A DNA stretch of 64,000 nucleotides from NCBI RefSeq assembly GCF_030542105.1, contig NZ_JAUOFB010000001.1:806001-870000 (forward strand). The letters run 5' to 3'. Under the pieces are notes generated by a model. The model did no database searches. It was not told where the DNA came from and saw nothing but the letters and a program-made list of their open reading frames with translations. Shown here one piece after another: positions 1 to 8,101 of this stretch. The DNA comes from Hymenobacter sp. BT730 (GTDB lineage Bacteria; Bacteroidota; Bacteroidia; Cytophagales; Hymenobacteraceae). The position numbers and the translations under genes were made by a program. The stretch's first letter is position 1. Each line of letters opens with the position of its first letter.

Positions 1-1
1 T

Positions 2-1111
2 GCCATTGTAATTAATACCTCCTGGAATATCTGGAATTTTCGCCGCAGCCTGGTACAGGCGTTGCAATCAGCGGGCCACGAAGTGCTGGCTATAGCCCCA
101 CCCGATGCGTATTCTGAGCGTTTGGAAACCGAGTTGGGCTGCCGCTTTGTACCCATTCTGATGGAGAACAAAGGCACTAACCCCATTAAGGACGCACTGC
201 TCACCCGCCGTTTCTATGATGTATATCGGCGCGAGCGGCCCGATGTAGTGCTGCAATACACCATCAAACCCAATATTTACGGTACCCTGGCAGCCAAGCT
301 GGCAGGCATCCCCAGCGTAAATAACGTGTCGGGGCTGGGAACGGTGTTCATCGTGAAAAACCTGGTGAGTAAAGTGGCCTTAGGGTTGTACCGGTTTGCG
401 TTTCGATTTCCTCGCCGGGTGTTTTTCCAGAACGATGACGACCGGCAGCTGTTTCTGCAGCATAACCTGGTGAGCAAGCATATTACTGATTTGCTGCCTG
501 GCTCCGGTATCGACGTGCGCAAGTTTCGCCCCGCCGATACTTTCCAGCGCAACGAAAATTTCACCTTTCTTATGATTGCCCGCGTGCTCTATGAGAAAGG
601 AGTAGAGGAATATTTTGAAGCCGCCCGTCTGGTGCGCGAGGCCATACCGGGCACGCGGGTGCAGTTATTGGGTGGCATTGATGAGTCCGGTGGCGTGGGT
701 GTTAAGCGCGCGGTATTTGAAGAATGGCTACAGGCCGGGAACATCGAGTATCTGGGTACTTCTGATAACGTAGCTGCCCACATTGCCCAAGCCGACGTGG
801 TGGTACTGCCGTCTTACCGCGAGGGCACACCCAAAACGTTGCTGGAGGCCGCTGCCATGGGCAAGCCCATTGTAACGACTGACGTGCCCGGCTGCCGCGA
901 AACCGTCATCGACGGCCACAATGGGCTGCTCTGCCAGGTACGCAACGGCCCCGACCTGGCCCGCAAGATGCTCCAGATTCAGGACCTATCTGATGAGCAG
1001 CTGGCCGAAATGGGCCGGGCCAGCCGTCGTCTTGCCGAAGACAAATTTGATGAGCAGCTGGTGCTGGATAAATACCTGCGTTTGGTAGCCGAAATTGGCC
1101 CGCGCCCGTAA
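2..1111 (+). CDS. Glycosyltransferase family 4, 5' end cut by window edge
   Basis: GT-B fold glycosyltransferase, probably adding a sugar to a lipid-linked polysaccharide at the inner membrane. The frame is open to the first base of the window: the codons before the TTG at 62 read AIVINTSWNIWNFRRSL, a typical N-terminal strand and loop of this family, so the TTG is internal and the real start lies off the left edge. The C-terminal half has the family-4 nucleotide-sugar region: a LMIARVLYEKGVEEYFEAA segment, then PSYREGTPKTLLEAAAMGKPIV (E..xxxLLEA..G.P pattern) and a VIDGHNGLL loop. rfbC follows on the same strand after 65 bases, so this is the end of a surface-polysaccharide locus. Donor and acceptor sugars cannot be read from sequence. 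Confidence 0.9.
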   Translation, partial: AIVINTSWNIWNFRRSLVQALQSAGHEVLAIAPPDAYSERLETELGCRFVPILMENKGTNPIKDALLTRRFYDVYRRERPDVVLQYTIKPNIYGTLAAKLAGIPSVNNVSGLGTVFIVKNLVSKVALGLYRFAFRFPRRVFFQNDDDRQLFLQHNLVSKHITDLLPGSGIDVRKFRPADTFQRNENFTFLMIARVLYEKGVEEYFEAARLVREAIPGTRVQLLGGIDESGGVGVKRAVFEEWLQAGNIEYLGTSDNVAAHIAQADVVVLPSYREGTPKTLLEAAAMGKPIVTTDVPGCRETVIDGHNGLLCQVRNGPDLARKMLQIQDLSDEQLAEMGRASRRLAEDKFDEQLVLDKYLRLVAEIGPRP

Positions 1112-1176
1112 CGTGGCATTAGCACCTTTTTGCCCTTTTATTAATTTAACTCTACGTTTCTGCCTCGTTACTTTTT

Positions 1177-1719
1177 ATGGAAATACAGCAACACGCACTG
1201 GAAGGTGTTTTTGAGTTCACCCCCCGCGTTTTCGCCGATGCCCGTGGGGCTTTTTTTGAATCCTTCAGCGAAAAAGTGCTGCATCAGGCTGGTATCCGGC
1301 AAAACTGGGTGCAGGATAATCAGTCCAGCTCCAGCCAAGGCGTCTTACGAGGCCTTCACTTTCAGCGTCCGCCTTATGCCCAGGCCAAGTTAGTACGCGT
1401 AGCTGCTGGCCGGGCTATGGATGTGATTGTGGATCTGCGGCGTAATTCGGCCACGTATGGCCAGCATCTGACGGTTGAGCTGGATGCTCAAAAATGCAAT
1501 ATAATGTATGTCCCAGTGGGCTTTGCGCACGGGTTTGTAGCTCTGGAAGACCACACACTGTTTCTCTACAAGTGCAGCAACTACTACCACCCCGCCGCGG
1601 AAGGCGGCCTGCACTGGAATGATCCGGCTCTGGCTATTGACTGGGGTGTAGTCAGCCCTTTGGTGTCGGAAAAAGACCAGATACTACCGCTCCTGAAGGA
1701 TTTCGAAAGCCCCTTTTAA
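1177..1719 (+). CDS. rfbC: dTDP-4-dehydrorhamnose 3,5-epimerase
   Basis: Converts dTDP-4-keto-6-deoxyglucose to the 4-keto-rhamnose isomer in dTDP-L-rhamnose synthesis; cytoplasmic cupin enzyme. The 180-residue length is normal. Visible family marks: FxDxRG near residues 19-24, the GVLRGLHFQ segment with the general base His61, Lys71, the VPVGFAHGF motif at 112-120, active-site Tyr131, and LHWNDPALAIDW at 145-156. It follows a glycosyltransferase on the same strand, which fits O-antigen or capsule synthesis. rfbA, rfbB and rfbD are not in the window and must lie elsewhere, possibly to the left. A strong hairpin follows the stop. Confidence 0.96.
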   Translation: MEIQQHALEGVFEFTPRVFADARGAFFESFSEKVLHQAGIRQNWVQDNQSSSSQGVLRGLHFQRPPYAQAKLVRVAAGRAMDVIVDLRRNSATYGQHLTVELDAQKCNIMYVPVGFAHGFVALEDHTLFLYKCSNYYHPAAEGGLHWNDPALAIDWGVVSPLVSEKDQILPLLKDFESPF

Positions 1720-1738
1720 GGACTAATAATCTAACGCA

Positions 1739-1790
1739 AAACCGCCTGTCATTCTGAACCCTGCCTAGGGCTCAGAATGACAGGCGGTTT
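1739..1790. terminator. Bidirectional hairpin between rfbC and murF
   Basis: A perfect 19-bp stem (1739-1757 with 1772-1790) encloses a 14-base loop. It is flanked by A and T runs on both sides, so it can end transcription of the convergent genes rfbC and murF. Its core, GTCATTCTGA/TCAGAATGAC, resembles the arms of the REP-like element at 47890-47973. Confidence 0.85.
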
Positions 1791-1810
1791 TTACAATTAT
1801 TGAAAGGTGC

Positions 1811-3106
1811 TTATAACAACTCCACCAACGTTTCCAGGCCCATGCCGCGGGAGCCTTTAATGAGGATTTGCTGATCCTGCACCGATTGCTCCCGTAGCCA
1901 CGCGGTAGCTTCGGCTTTGGAGGAAAAGTGAAGAAATTCCGGACGAGAGCGAGCCGCTGCCATTTCGGGTCCGCATAGTACTACTGTTCCAAAGGAGTAG
2001 CGCGCCAGAATCTCGCCTAGTGCACGGTGCTCGGCAGCGCTTTCCGGGCCCAGCTCGAACATGTCACCCAGCACTACCATTTTGCAGCTGTCCTCGCCGG
2101 GGCGGGTGGCAAAGCTGGCCAGGGCGGCGGCCATAGAAGAAGGGTTGGCATTGTAGGCGTCCAGTACCAGTTCATTGCGCTGGGTGCGTACCAGTTGGGA
2201 GCGGTTGTTAGTGGGAGCGTAGCTGGCCAGGGCCTGGGTTATATCCGTAGCGGGGACCCCAAAGTGGGCGCCTACTGCGGCGGCGGCCGCCAGGTTCAGG
2301 AAGTTATAGCCGCCATTAATCTGGGCTTCTACTACCGAACCATCAAACAGGCGCAGCACTACATTGGGCTTTGCACTCAGCAGCTCAGCCGGATAAGTGT
2401 CTGCCGCATTAGGGTAGGTAATGCGAGTAGGTACTGACTGGGCTAAGTGCGCTACCTGCGCATCGGCAGTATTCACAAAGGCTGTGCCGCCATGGGCCGC
2501 CAGGTAGCGCCACAGCTCACTTTTGCCTTTGGCTACGCCTTCTACCCCACCAAAACCTTCCAGATGGGCCTTGCCAATGTTAGTGATGAGCCCGTGCGTG
2601 GGCTCGGCCAGGTGGCAGAGCAGATCTATTTCGCCCTGATGATTGGCGCCCATTTCTACGATGGCCACCTCGTGCTTATCGGCCTGAATGCTGAGCAGTG
2701 TGAGCGGCACCCCAATGTGGTTGTTAAGGTTGCCGCGGGTGTACTGCACCTGGAAACGGCGGCTCAATACCGCGTTCAGCAGCTCCTTGGTAGTGGTTTT
2801 GCCATTGGACCCAGTGACGGCCAGTACTGGAATGGCCAGCTGCCGGCGGTGGTGCCGGGCTAGCTCCTGCAAAGCCAAAAGCGGGTCCGATGCATAAGTA
2901 TAGCGCGGGTCGGTGGCTGCCAGGGCTTCGGAGTCTACCACAGCGTAGCGGGCACCTTTGGCCAGGGCCTGCGGAGCAAAATCACGGCCCCGGAAGCTGG
3001 GACCGTTCAGGGCAAAAAACAGCGTGTTATCTTGCTGCTGCCGCGTGTCGGTGCTCACCGATTGGCATTCAAGAAACCGGGAATAAAGAGCAGTGGGCTC
3101 ACTCAT
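1811..3106 (-). CDS. murF: UDP-N-acetylmuramoyl-tripeptide--D-alanyl-D-alanine ligase
   Basis: ATP-dependent ligase that adds D-Ala-D-Ala to the UDP-MurNAc tripeptide, the last cytoplasmic amino-acid step of peptidoglycan precursor synthesis. Start taken at the ATG at 3106 (MSEPTALYSRF), giving 431 residues, the usual size; the frame is open farther upstream but that extension is low-complexity and overlaps the divergent gene. Features: a SxDTR substrate-binding segment near residues 18-22, ALxG near 32-35, the P-loop GSNGKTTTKE at 99-108 (Lys103), an EMGANHQGEI motif, an ITNIGKAHLEGF motif and YNANPSSM near the C-terminal domain. The gene stands alone, not in a dcw cluster, as is common in Cytophagales. 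Confidence 0.96.
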   Translation of the reverse strand: MSEPTALYSRFLECQSVSTDTRQQQDNTLFFALNGPSFRGRDFAPQALAKGARYAVVDSEALAATDPRYTYASDPLLALQELARHHRRQLAIPVLAVTGSNGKTTTKELLNAVLSRRFQVQYTRGNLNNHIGVPLTLLSIQADKHEVAIVEMGANHQGEIDLLCHLAEPTHGLITNIGKAHLEGFGGVEGVAKGKSELWRYLAAHGGTAFVNTADAQVAHLAQSVPTRITYPNAADTYPAELLSAKPNVVLRLFDGSVVEAQINGGYNFLNLAAAAAVGAHFGVPATDITQALASYAPTNNRSQLVRTQRNELVLDAYNANPSSMAAALASFATRPGEDSCKMVVLGDMFELGPESAAEHRALGEILARYSFGTVVLCGPEMAAARSRPEFLHFSSKAEATAWLREQSVQDQQILIKGSRGMGLETLVELL

Positions 3107-3149
3107 GCGGCAGAAAAATAACTTGGGTCGAAAACGAAAATAAAACCGG

Positions 3150-5423
3150 ATGCTGACGTTTCGATGGATACTGACAACCGGCAGCCTGTGCTGGCTGGTA
3201 CTAACCACCGCGCTGGCACAGCAGCCGGGCGCGCTGGGGTTTGAGTACCAGCCGGTGGCAAAAGTAGTGCACGGCAATGATACCCTACGCCTGGCCTGGG
3301 CCGGCGGGCTCAACAGCCCACAATTTTCTAACATCGACTTCGATCATGACGGGCAAAACGACCTGTTCATCTACGACCGGATCAGCAGCCGAATCTTCAC
3401 ATATCGAAGCATAGTTGGCCGCAAAGGGCAGCGCCAGTGGCAGTATGCCCCCGAGTTTGAAGCCTTGTTTCCCGCCGATATAACCAGCTGGGCCCTGCTG
3501 CGCGACTATGACTGTGACAACCGCCCCGACCTGTTCGCGCACGGTACCGGTGGGGATATTCGGGTGTATCATAATGAGCTGAATGCTAGCGGTACACTCA
3601 GCTTCCGACTGGTCAGCAACCAGCTGCGCTATTTCAATACCAGCATCAACAACGGAAATATTTTTGCCAACCCCACGGATTTACCCGCTCTGGATGACCT
3701 GGATGGGGACGGGAAATTGGATCTGCTGATGCTGGACTTTGCCACCAGCAACTATGTTACCTGGTATCGCAACGTAAGCCCAACCTGCGGCGGACTGGAT
3801 TTTAAGTTGGAAACCAGCTTTTGGGGCGAAATCAGGGCATGCGCGGTTAGCTGCGCGGGGTTTGCGTTTGGTCCCGGTGCCACCTGTCCGCTGGCGCGGC
3901 CCCAGCATACCAGCGGCTTTACCTTGCTCACGCTGGATCTGGATAATGACGGGGACCGGGACCTGCTCTCCGGTCGCGACGAATGCCACGAGCTAGCCAG
4001 CCTCACCAACGCCGGTAGTGCCACTACGGCCCGCATGACGGCTGCCGGACTGAGCACCCACTTTCCCGCCAGTACCCCTGCTCATGAGCTGATTTTCCCG
4101 GCAGCGTATTCGGCTGATGTCACCTTTGATGGCCGCCCCGATCTGCTGGTAGCCCCGGCACTGTTCGGGAACGAGCATCGGGAAAGCCTGCGGCAATCCG
4201 TCTGGCTGTATGAGAACACCGCCGCCAGCGGAGCACCCGTCTTCACCTTCCGCCAGCCCGACTTCCTGCAGCAGCAAATGCTGGAGGTAAGCGAAGCTGC
4301 TGCCCCGGCTCTGACGGATATTGACGCCGACGGCCTGCCGGACCTGCTCATCGGTAACGGTGGCGACGAGGTAGACGGCAGCTACCGCGCTGCCCTGGCC
4401 TACTATCATAATGATGGTACGGCTACCAACCCGGTTTTCAGGCTGGTAACCATGGATTACCTAAACCTCTCCAGTCAAAAGCTCACCGAACTGAAACCTG
4501 TCTTCGCCGACCTGAACCAGGACGGCGCTATAGATCTGGCCTTTGCTGCCACCACAGCCGCCGATATCACCAATCTATACTATATTCTGAACACGGCGGC
4601 GGCTGGAAACCCATTGGCTTTCAACACCCAAAATATGCAAACGGCAGGTGGCCTGACCAGCCTGCCGGGACTGGCCCCCGCCCTGGTAGATGTTGATGCG
4701 GATGGCTACGTGGATGTGCTCGTCGGGACGAATGCAGCTGGCTCTTCCGGGGGCTCGCTGCGTTACTACCGCCAGCAGCCCGGCACTACGGGAACGTTGC
4801 AGTTTACCTTGCAAAACGAAGATTTCGGCCAGATACGCACGGCAGCCAGCACTCGCCCTATCAACCTTGCCCCCGTGGTAGTAGATGCTGATGGCGATAC
4901 TCAACCCGACTTATTGACCGTGGACAACACGGGCGTAGTGCAGTTCTTCAGCAACTTCCGCAGCCTTTCCGGGGCTTTCTCCCCTAAGACCGACCTATTC
5001 TATCAGCCCCTGAGCAAGCAGTACGCGGCCAGCCGCTTCGGCACGGCTTCGCAGCTGCGCCTGGCTCTGGCCGCGGCCGATGTGAATGGAGATGCTGTGC
5101 CTGAGCTGCTGGTAGGGCAGGAAAGTGGCGGCGTGCAAAGCTTCCGGATTCGGCAACGGCCGTCAACTGGTACCGCCACGCGCCCGGCCCGGGAGCCGCA
5201 GTGGTTACAGGTGTTTCCTAATCCGTCCGCTGGTGCCGTGCATATTCAGGTACCCGGGCCGGGCCAGGTAACCGTGCTGGATGTAACCGGGCGTACTGTG
5301 CGGGCTGTGCGCAGCACCGGCGGCCAACCACTGCAGGTAACAGGACTGGCCGCCGGCGTGTATGTGGTGCGCGTAACGCTGCCTGATGGGCGGGTGGGTG
5401 TGCGCCGACTGGTAGTGCGCTAG
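3150..5423 (+). CDS. Secreted FG-GAP/VCBS repeat protein with T9SS sorting domain
   Basis: Predicted surface or secreted beta-propeller protein. An N-terminal signal peptide (hydrophobic residues 5-23, cleavage after LAQ) is followed by at least seven calcium-binding-like DxDxDGxxDLL repeats, for example DLDGDGKLDLL, DLDNDGDRDLL, DIDADGLPDLL, DLNQDGAIDL, DVDADGYVDVL, DADGDTQPDLL and DVNGDAVPELL, typical of FG-GAP/VCBS propellers (integrin-alpha-like). The last ~75 residues (VFPNPSAGAVHI ... VTVLDVTGRTV ... GLAAGVYVVRV ... RRLVVR) form a type A T9SS C-terminal sorting domain, so the protein crosses the outer membrane by type IX secretion. Role unknown: adhesion or polymer binding is possible. 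It starts 43 bases from divergent murF and overlaps the omega-amidase stop by four bases. Confidence 0.9.
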   Translation: MLTFRWILTTGSLCWLVLTTALAQQPGALGFEYQPVAKVVHGNDTLRLAWAGGLNSPQFSNIDFDHDGQNDLFIYDRISSRIFTYRSIVGRKGQRQWQYAPEFEALFPADITSWALLRDYDCDNRPDLFAHGTGGDIRVYHNELNASGTLSFRLVSNQLRYFNTSINNGNIFANPTDLPALDDLDGDGKLDLLMLDFATSNYVTWYRNVSPTCGGLDFKLETSFWGEIRACAVSCAGFAFGPGATCPLARPQHTSGFTLLTLDLDNDGDRDLLSGRDECHELASLTNAGSATTARMTAAGLSTHFPASTPAHELIFPAAYSADVTFDGRPDLLVAPALFGNEHRESLRQSVWLYENTAASGAPVFTFRQPDFLQQQMLEVSEAAAPALTDIDADGLPDLLIGNGGDEVDGSYRAALAYYHNDGTATNPVFRLVTMDYLNLSSQKLTELKPVFADLNQDGAIDLAFAATTAADITNLYYILNTAAAGNPLAFNTQNMQTAGGLTSLPGLAPALVDVDADGYVDVLVGTNAAGSSGGSLRYYRQQPGTTGTLQFTLQNEDFGQIRTAASTRPINLAPVVVDADGDTQPDLLTVDNTGVVQFFSNFRSLSGAFSPKTDLFYQPLSKQYAASRFGTASQLRLALAAADVNGDAVPELLVGQESGGVQSFRIRQRPSTGTATRPAREPQWLQVFPNPSAGAVHIQVPGPGQVTVLDVTGRTVRAVRSTGGQPLQVTGLAAGVYVVRVTLPDGRVGVRRLVVR

Positions 5424-6217
5424 AGAGCGGCCGGCGTTGGGAGAATGGTGAAAGGGTCGGCATCGTGCAGTGCGGGGAAGCGGCTGCGGAAGGCTTCCAG
5501 CTCCGAGCGGCGCAGTGTGCGGGTAATGCAGGTTTCCTGGTTGCCTACTTCTACCAGATATTCGCCTTTCATGTCCAGCAGTGCTGAGTCGCCGTTGTAG
5601 GTTTGGCCGTGATTGTCAATACCCACGCAGTTCACCCCAATGGTGTAGGCCAGGTTTTCGATGGCGCGGGCGCGCAGCAGCGTACTCCAGGCAGTACGGC
5701 GCACGGCTGGCCAGTTGGCCACGTACAGCAGCAAATCATAGGGCTGCTCCGGCGTATTGCGGCTCCATACGGGGAAGCGCAGATCATAGCAGATCAGGGG
5801 CCGGATGCGCCAGCCTTTCCACTCTTCTATCAAGGGCGCATTGCCGGCTACAAATACATGCTGCTCCTGGGCCAGACTAAATAAGTGGCGTTTATCATAG
5901 TGGCTCATGGTGCCATCGGGGCGCACCCACAGCAGGCGGTTGTAAAAGTTATCCTGCTCCTGCAGCATCAGGCTGCCCGTTACCACGGCCTGGCGCTGGG
6001 CCGCTATGTGCCGCATCCAGGCCACGCTGGGCCCATCCAGAGTTTCGGCGTAGGCCGGGGCATCCATACTAAAGCCCGTGCTGAACATTTCGGGCAGCAC
6101 AATGAGGTCAGTAGGGATTGGAATTTCGTCAATCAGCCGCGTTAGCTCCGCTCTATTTGCCTCAGGTTGATGCCATTGCAGAGCCGGTTGTACGCAGGAA
6201 ACAGTAAGATCAGACAC
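5420..6217 (-). CDS. Omega-amidase, nitrilase superfamily (YafV-like)
   Basis: Cytoplasmic carbon-nitrogen hydrolase. The catalytic triad is visible as Glu43 (LPEMFSTGF), Lys109 (YDKRHLF) and Cys143 (ICYDLRFP); the wording of the LPEMF and CYDLRFP blocks matches the YafV/omega-amidase branch, which hydrolyses alpha-ketoglutaramate or alpha-ketosuccinamate to 2-oxoacid and ammonia. Length 265 residues is standard. The gene directly upstream on the same strand (115 bases away) is an aminotransferase of the glutamine/methionine type, the classic partner that produces the ketoglutaramate. This context supports the omega-amidase call over a generic nitrilase. The stop overlaps the convergent T9SS gene by four bases. 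Confidence 0.9.
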   Translation of the reverse strand: MSDLTVSCVQPALQWHQPEANRAELTRLIDEIPIPTDLIVLPEMFSTGFSMDAPAYAETLDGPSVAWMRHIAAQRQAVVTGSLMLQEQDNFYNRLLWVRPDGTMSHYDKRHLFSLAQEQHVFVAGNAPLIEEWKGWRIRPLICYDLRFPVWSRNTPEQPYDLLLYVANWPAVRRTAWSTLLRARAIENLAYTIGVNCVGIDNHGQTYNGDSALLDMKGEYLVEVGNQETCITRTLRRSELEAFRSRFPALHDADPFTILPTPAAL

Positions 6218-6332
6218 GTATGCGGAGAGGGAAGTGGGAGATAGAAGAATACTACGAACTAAGAACTAAATCTGCTGTCGGAATAATTCTATGACCTGAA
6301 TTTTTTACGGGATTTTCCTGAAAGAATACCCG

Positions 6333-7490
6333 CTATAGCTTTCGTAGTCGTTCGGCGGCCGTGTGAAGCGTTTCATCCCGCTTGGCAAAGCAGAATCGTA
6401 TCAGGCCTTCATCCAGCCCATGGTGGTAGAATGCCGAAATAGGCACTACCGCTACGCCGGCTTCTATAGTCAGGCGGCGGGCAAAGGCCACATCATCTTC
6501 GGAGGAAATGCGGTGGTAGCGGGCCAGCTGGAAGTAAGACCCGGCTGTGGGGAGCAGCTCAAACTTAGTATCCTGCAGCAGGCTGGCAAATAAGTCGCGC
6601 TTGTGTTGGTAGAAGGCGGGCAGGGCGTGGTAGTGGGTGGCATCGGCCAGCACCTCCGCAATGGCATGCTGCGTGGGCGTGCTCACACTGAAAGTGAGGA
6701 ACTGATGCACGCGGCGTACCTCGGCCGTGAGCTGCGGCGGGGCAATGCAATAGCCTACCTTCCAGCCCGTGGCATGGTAGGTTTTCCCGAAGGATGACAG
6801 CACAAAGCTGCGGTTGGCCAGTGCGGGGTGCTGCAAGGCACTGCGGTGCGGCTGCCCATCAAACACCATGTGCTCATACACTTCGTCGCTGAGTACCATG
6901 GTATCGGTGCCGGCCAGCAGCGTGGCCAGCTGGTCCCAGTCGGCGGCATCCATTACGGCGCCGGTGGGGTTGTGGGGCGTGTTGAGCATGATGAGGCGGG
7001 TGCGCCGCGTGAGGGCCGCTGCTACCTGGTCCCAGTCGGGGCGGAAGCCAGGCTGGCGCAAGGGCACATACACCGGGACGCCGCCTTGCAGCCGAATGGC
7101 CGGGCCGTAGAGGTCGTAGGCCGGTTCCAGCACAATTACTTCGTCGCCGGGATGCACTACGGCCGCCAGTACAGCATACAGGGCCTCGGTAGCTCCGCTG
7201 GTGACGGTAATTTCCGTGTTGGGGTCGGGGGGTGTTACACCATAAACCTGGGCAGTTTTAGCGCTGATTAATTCGCGCAGCCGGGGCAAGCCGGGCATGG
7301 GGGCATACTGCTGGTGGCCCGGCAGGCCGGCGTAGTGGGCCAAGGCATCGGTTAGGTTCGTGGGTGGGTCGAAGTCCGGAAAGCCCTGCGCCAGATTAAT
7401 GGCACCATGCTCAGCCGCCAGCTGCGACATCACCGAGAAAATGCTGGTTCCCACATCGGGAAGCTTGGAAACAAAAGCAGGAGTAGCCAT
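6333..7490 (-). CDS. PLP aminotransferase, YbdL/kynurenine-glutamine transaminase type
   Basis: Fold-type I class I/II aminotransferase, 385 residues from the ATG at 7490 (MATPAFVSKLP). Visible motifs: the INLAQGFPDFD entry loop (31-41), TSGATEALYA (98-107), NTPHNPTGAV (170-179), SDEVYEHMVFDG (201-212) and the Schiff-base Lys236 in SSFGKTYHATGWKVGY. The GFPDFDPP wording matches methionine/glutamine/kynurenine transaminases such as E. coli YbdL, which use 2-oxoacids and can regenerate methionine from its ketoacid. The omega-amidase downstream would make glutamine-dependent transamination irreversible. The frame is open 26 codons farther upstream, but that region does not resemble the family. 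Confidence 0.92.
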   Translation of the reverse strand: MATPAFVSKLPDVGTSIFSVMSQLAAEHGAINLAQGFPDFDPPTNLTDALAHYAGLPGHQQYAPMPGLPRLRELISAKTAQVYGVTPPDPNTEITVTSGATEALYAVLAAVVHPGDEVIVLEPAYDLYGPAIRLQGGVPVYVPLRQPGFRPDWDQVAAALTRRTRLIMLNTPHNPTGAVMDAADWDQLATLLAGTDTMVLSDEVYEHMVFDGQPHRSALQHPALANRSFVLSSFGKTYHATGWKVGYCIAPPQLTAEVRRVHQFLTFSVSTPTQHAIAEVLADATHYHALPAFYQHKRDLFASLLQDTKFELLPTAGSYFQLARYHRISSEDDVAFARRLTIEAGVAVVPISAFYHHGLDEGLIRFCFAKRDETLHTAAERLRKL

Positions 7491-7583
7491 AAAATGCGGT
7501 AGGAAGAAGGGGGCCAAATATACAGGGCGCAGGGGCAATGCCGGGTAGTCCGAACCGGGAATAAACAAATGCGGTGAGTCTGC

Positions 7584-7591
7584 TATTTTTG
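7584..7591 (+). promoter_or_regulatory. Possible -7 element upstream of the small-family gene
   Basis: TATTTTTG fits the Bacteroidota -7 consensus TAnnTTTG and lies 74 bases before the start at 7665. No clear TTG -33 box is seen at the expected distance, so this is a weak call. Confidence 0.35.
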
Positions 7592-7664
7592 GGCAAGCTC
7601 GTCTTTGTAGAATTCCATACCCTTTTGCCTGGCCCGCCGTTTAACCCCGGCATTCCCGTCTCTC

Positions 7665-8060
7665 ATGGCATCCCGAGTTCTCCTCTCTCAGCCCAATATT
7701 CTCATTGCCTACGACTATGAAAATGAGTGGCTGTATACTGACTGGCTGGGCGACCAAAACCTGCAGTCGGTGCAGGAGGGCTGCGAGCAGATGCTGGAGT
7801 TTCTGAAAGCCGAGCGCTGCACCAAAGTGCTGAACAACAATACCAGTGTCACCAGTATGTGGTCGGATGCGGCAGAGTGGGGTGGTAAAGTGTGGTTTCC
7901 GGCCATGGCGGCCGGCGGACTAAAGTATTTTGCCTGGGTATATTCGTCCAACCTCTACAGCCGCCTGTCTACAGACCTTACCTTGCGCTACACCTCCAGT
8001 CCTATCATTGCAACTTTTGAGGACCTGCCCACGGCCAGTGCCTGGTTGCGGCAGATGTAA
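7665..8060 (+). CDS. Small unrecognised protein, copy 1 of a four-member family
   Basis: 131-residue soluble protein with no signal peptide. I do not recognise a characterised family. It shares a clear pattern with the products at 12899, 13380 and 25710: [WY][LI][YH]xxWxG near residues 25-32, then a helix with VxxG, then ExCxKxLNNN near 56-64, W....W.P around 78-87, a GLKY block, WVYS..LYSRLS around 100-110, and a C-terminal F..L..A..WL. The order beta-strand, WxG, helix, LLDxR-like strand recalls STAS-like/SpoIIAA-like folds (inference only). It sits 41 bases ahead of the large secreted protein gene at 8102 and may be co-transcribed with it. Confidence 0.8.
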   Translation: MASRVLLSQPNILIAYDYENEWLYTDWLGDQNLQSVQEGCEQMLEFLKAERCTKVLNNNTSVTSMWSDAAEWGGKVWFPAMAAGGLKYFAWVYSSNLYSRLSTDLTLRYTSSPIIATFEDLPTASAWLRQM

Positions 8061-8101
8061 CCAAGCTGCTTCCGGCATCAACCAATTCTTCTTTAGGGTC
8101 T

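Noticed and set aside
3107..3334. 76-codon N-terminal extension of murF
   Set aside because: It overlaps the divergent gene and lacks family similarity; the ATG at 3106 starts directly at the conserved N-terminus.
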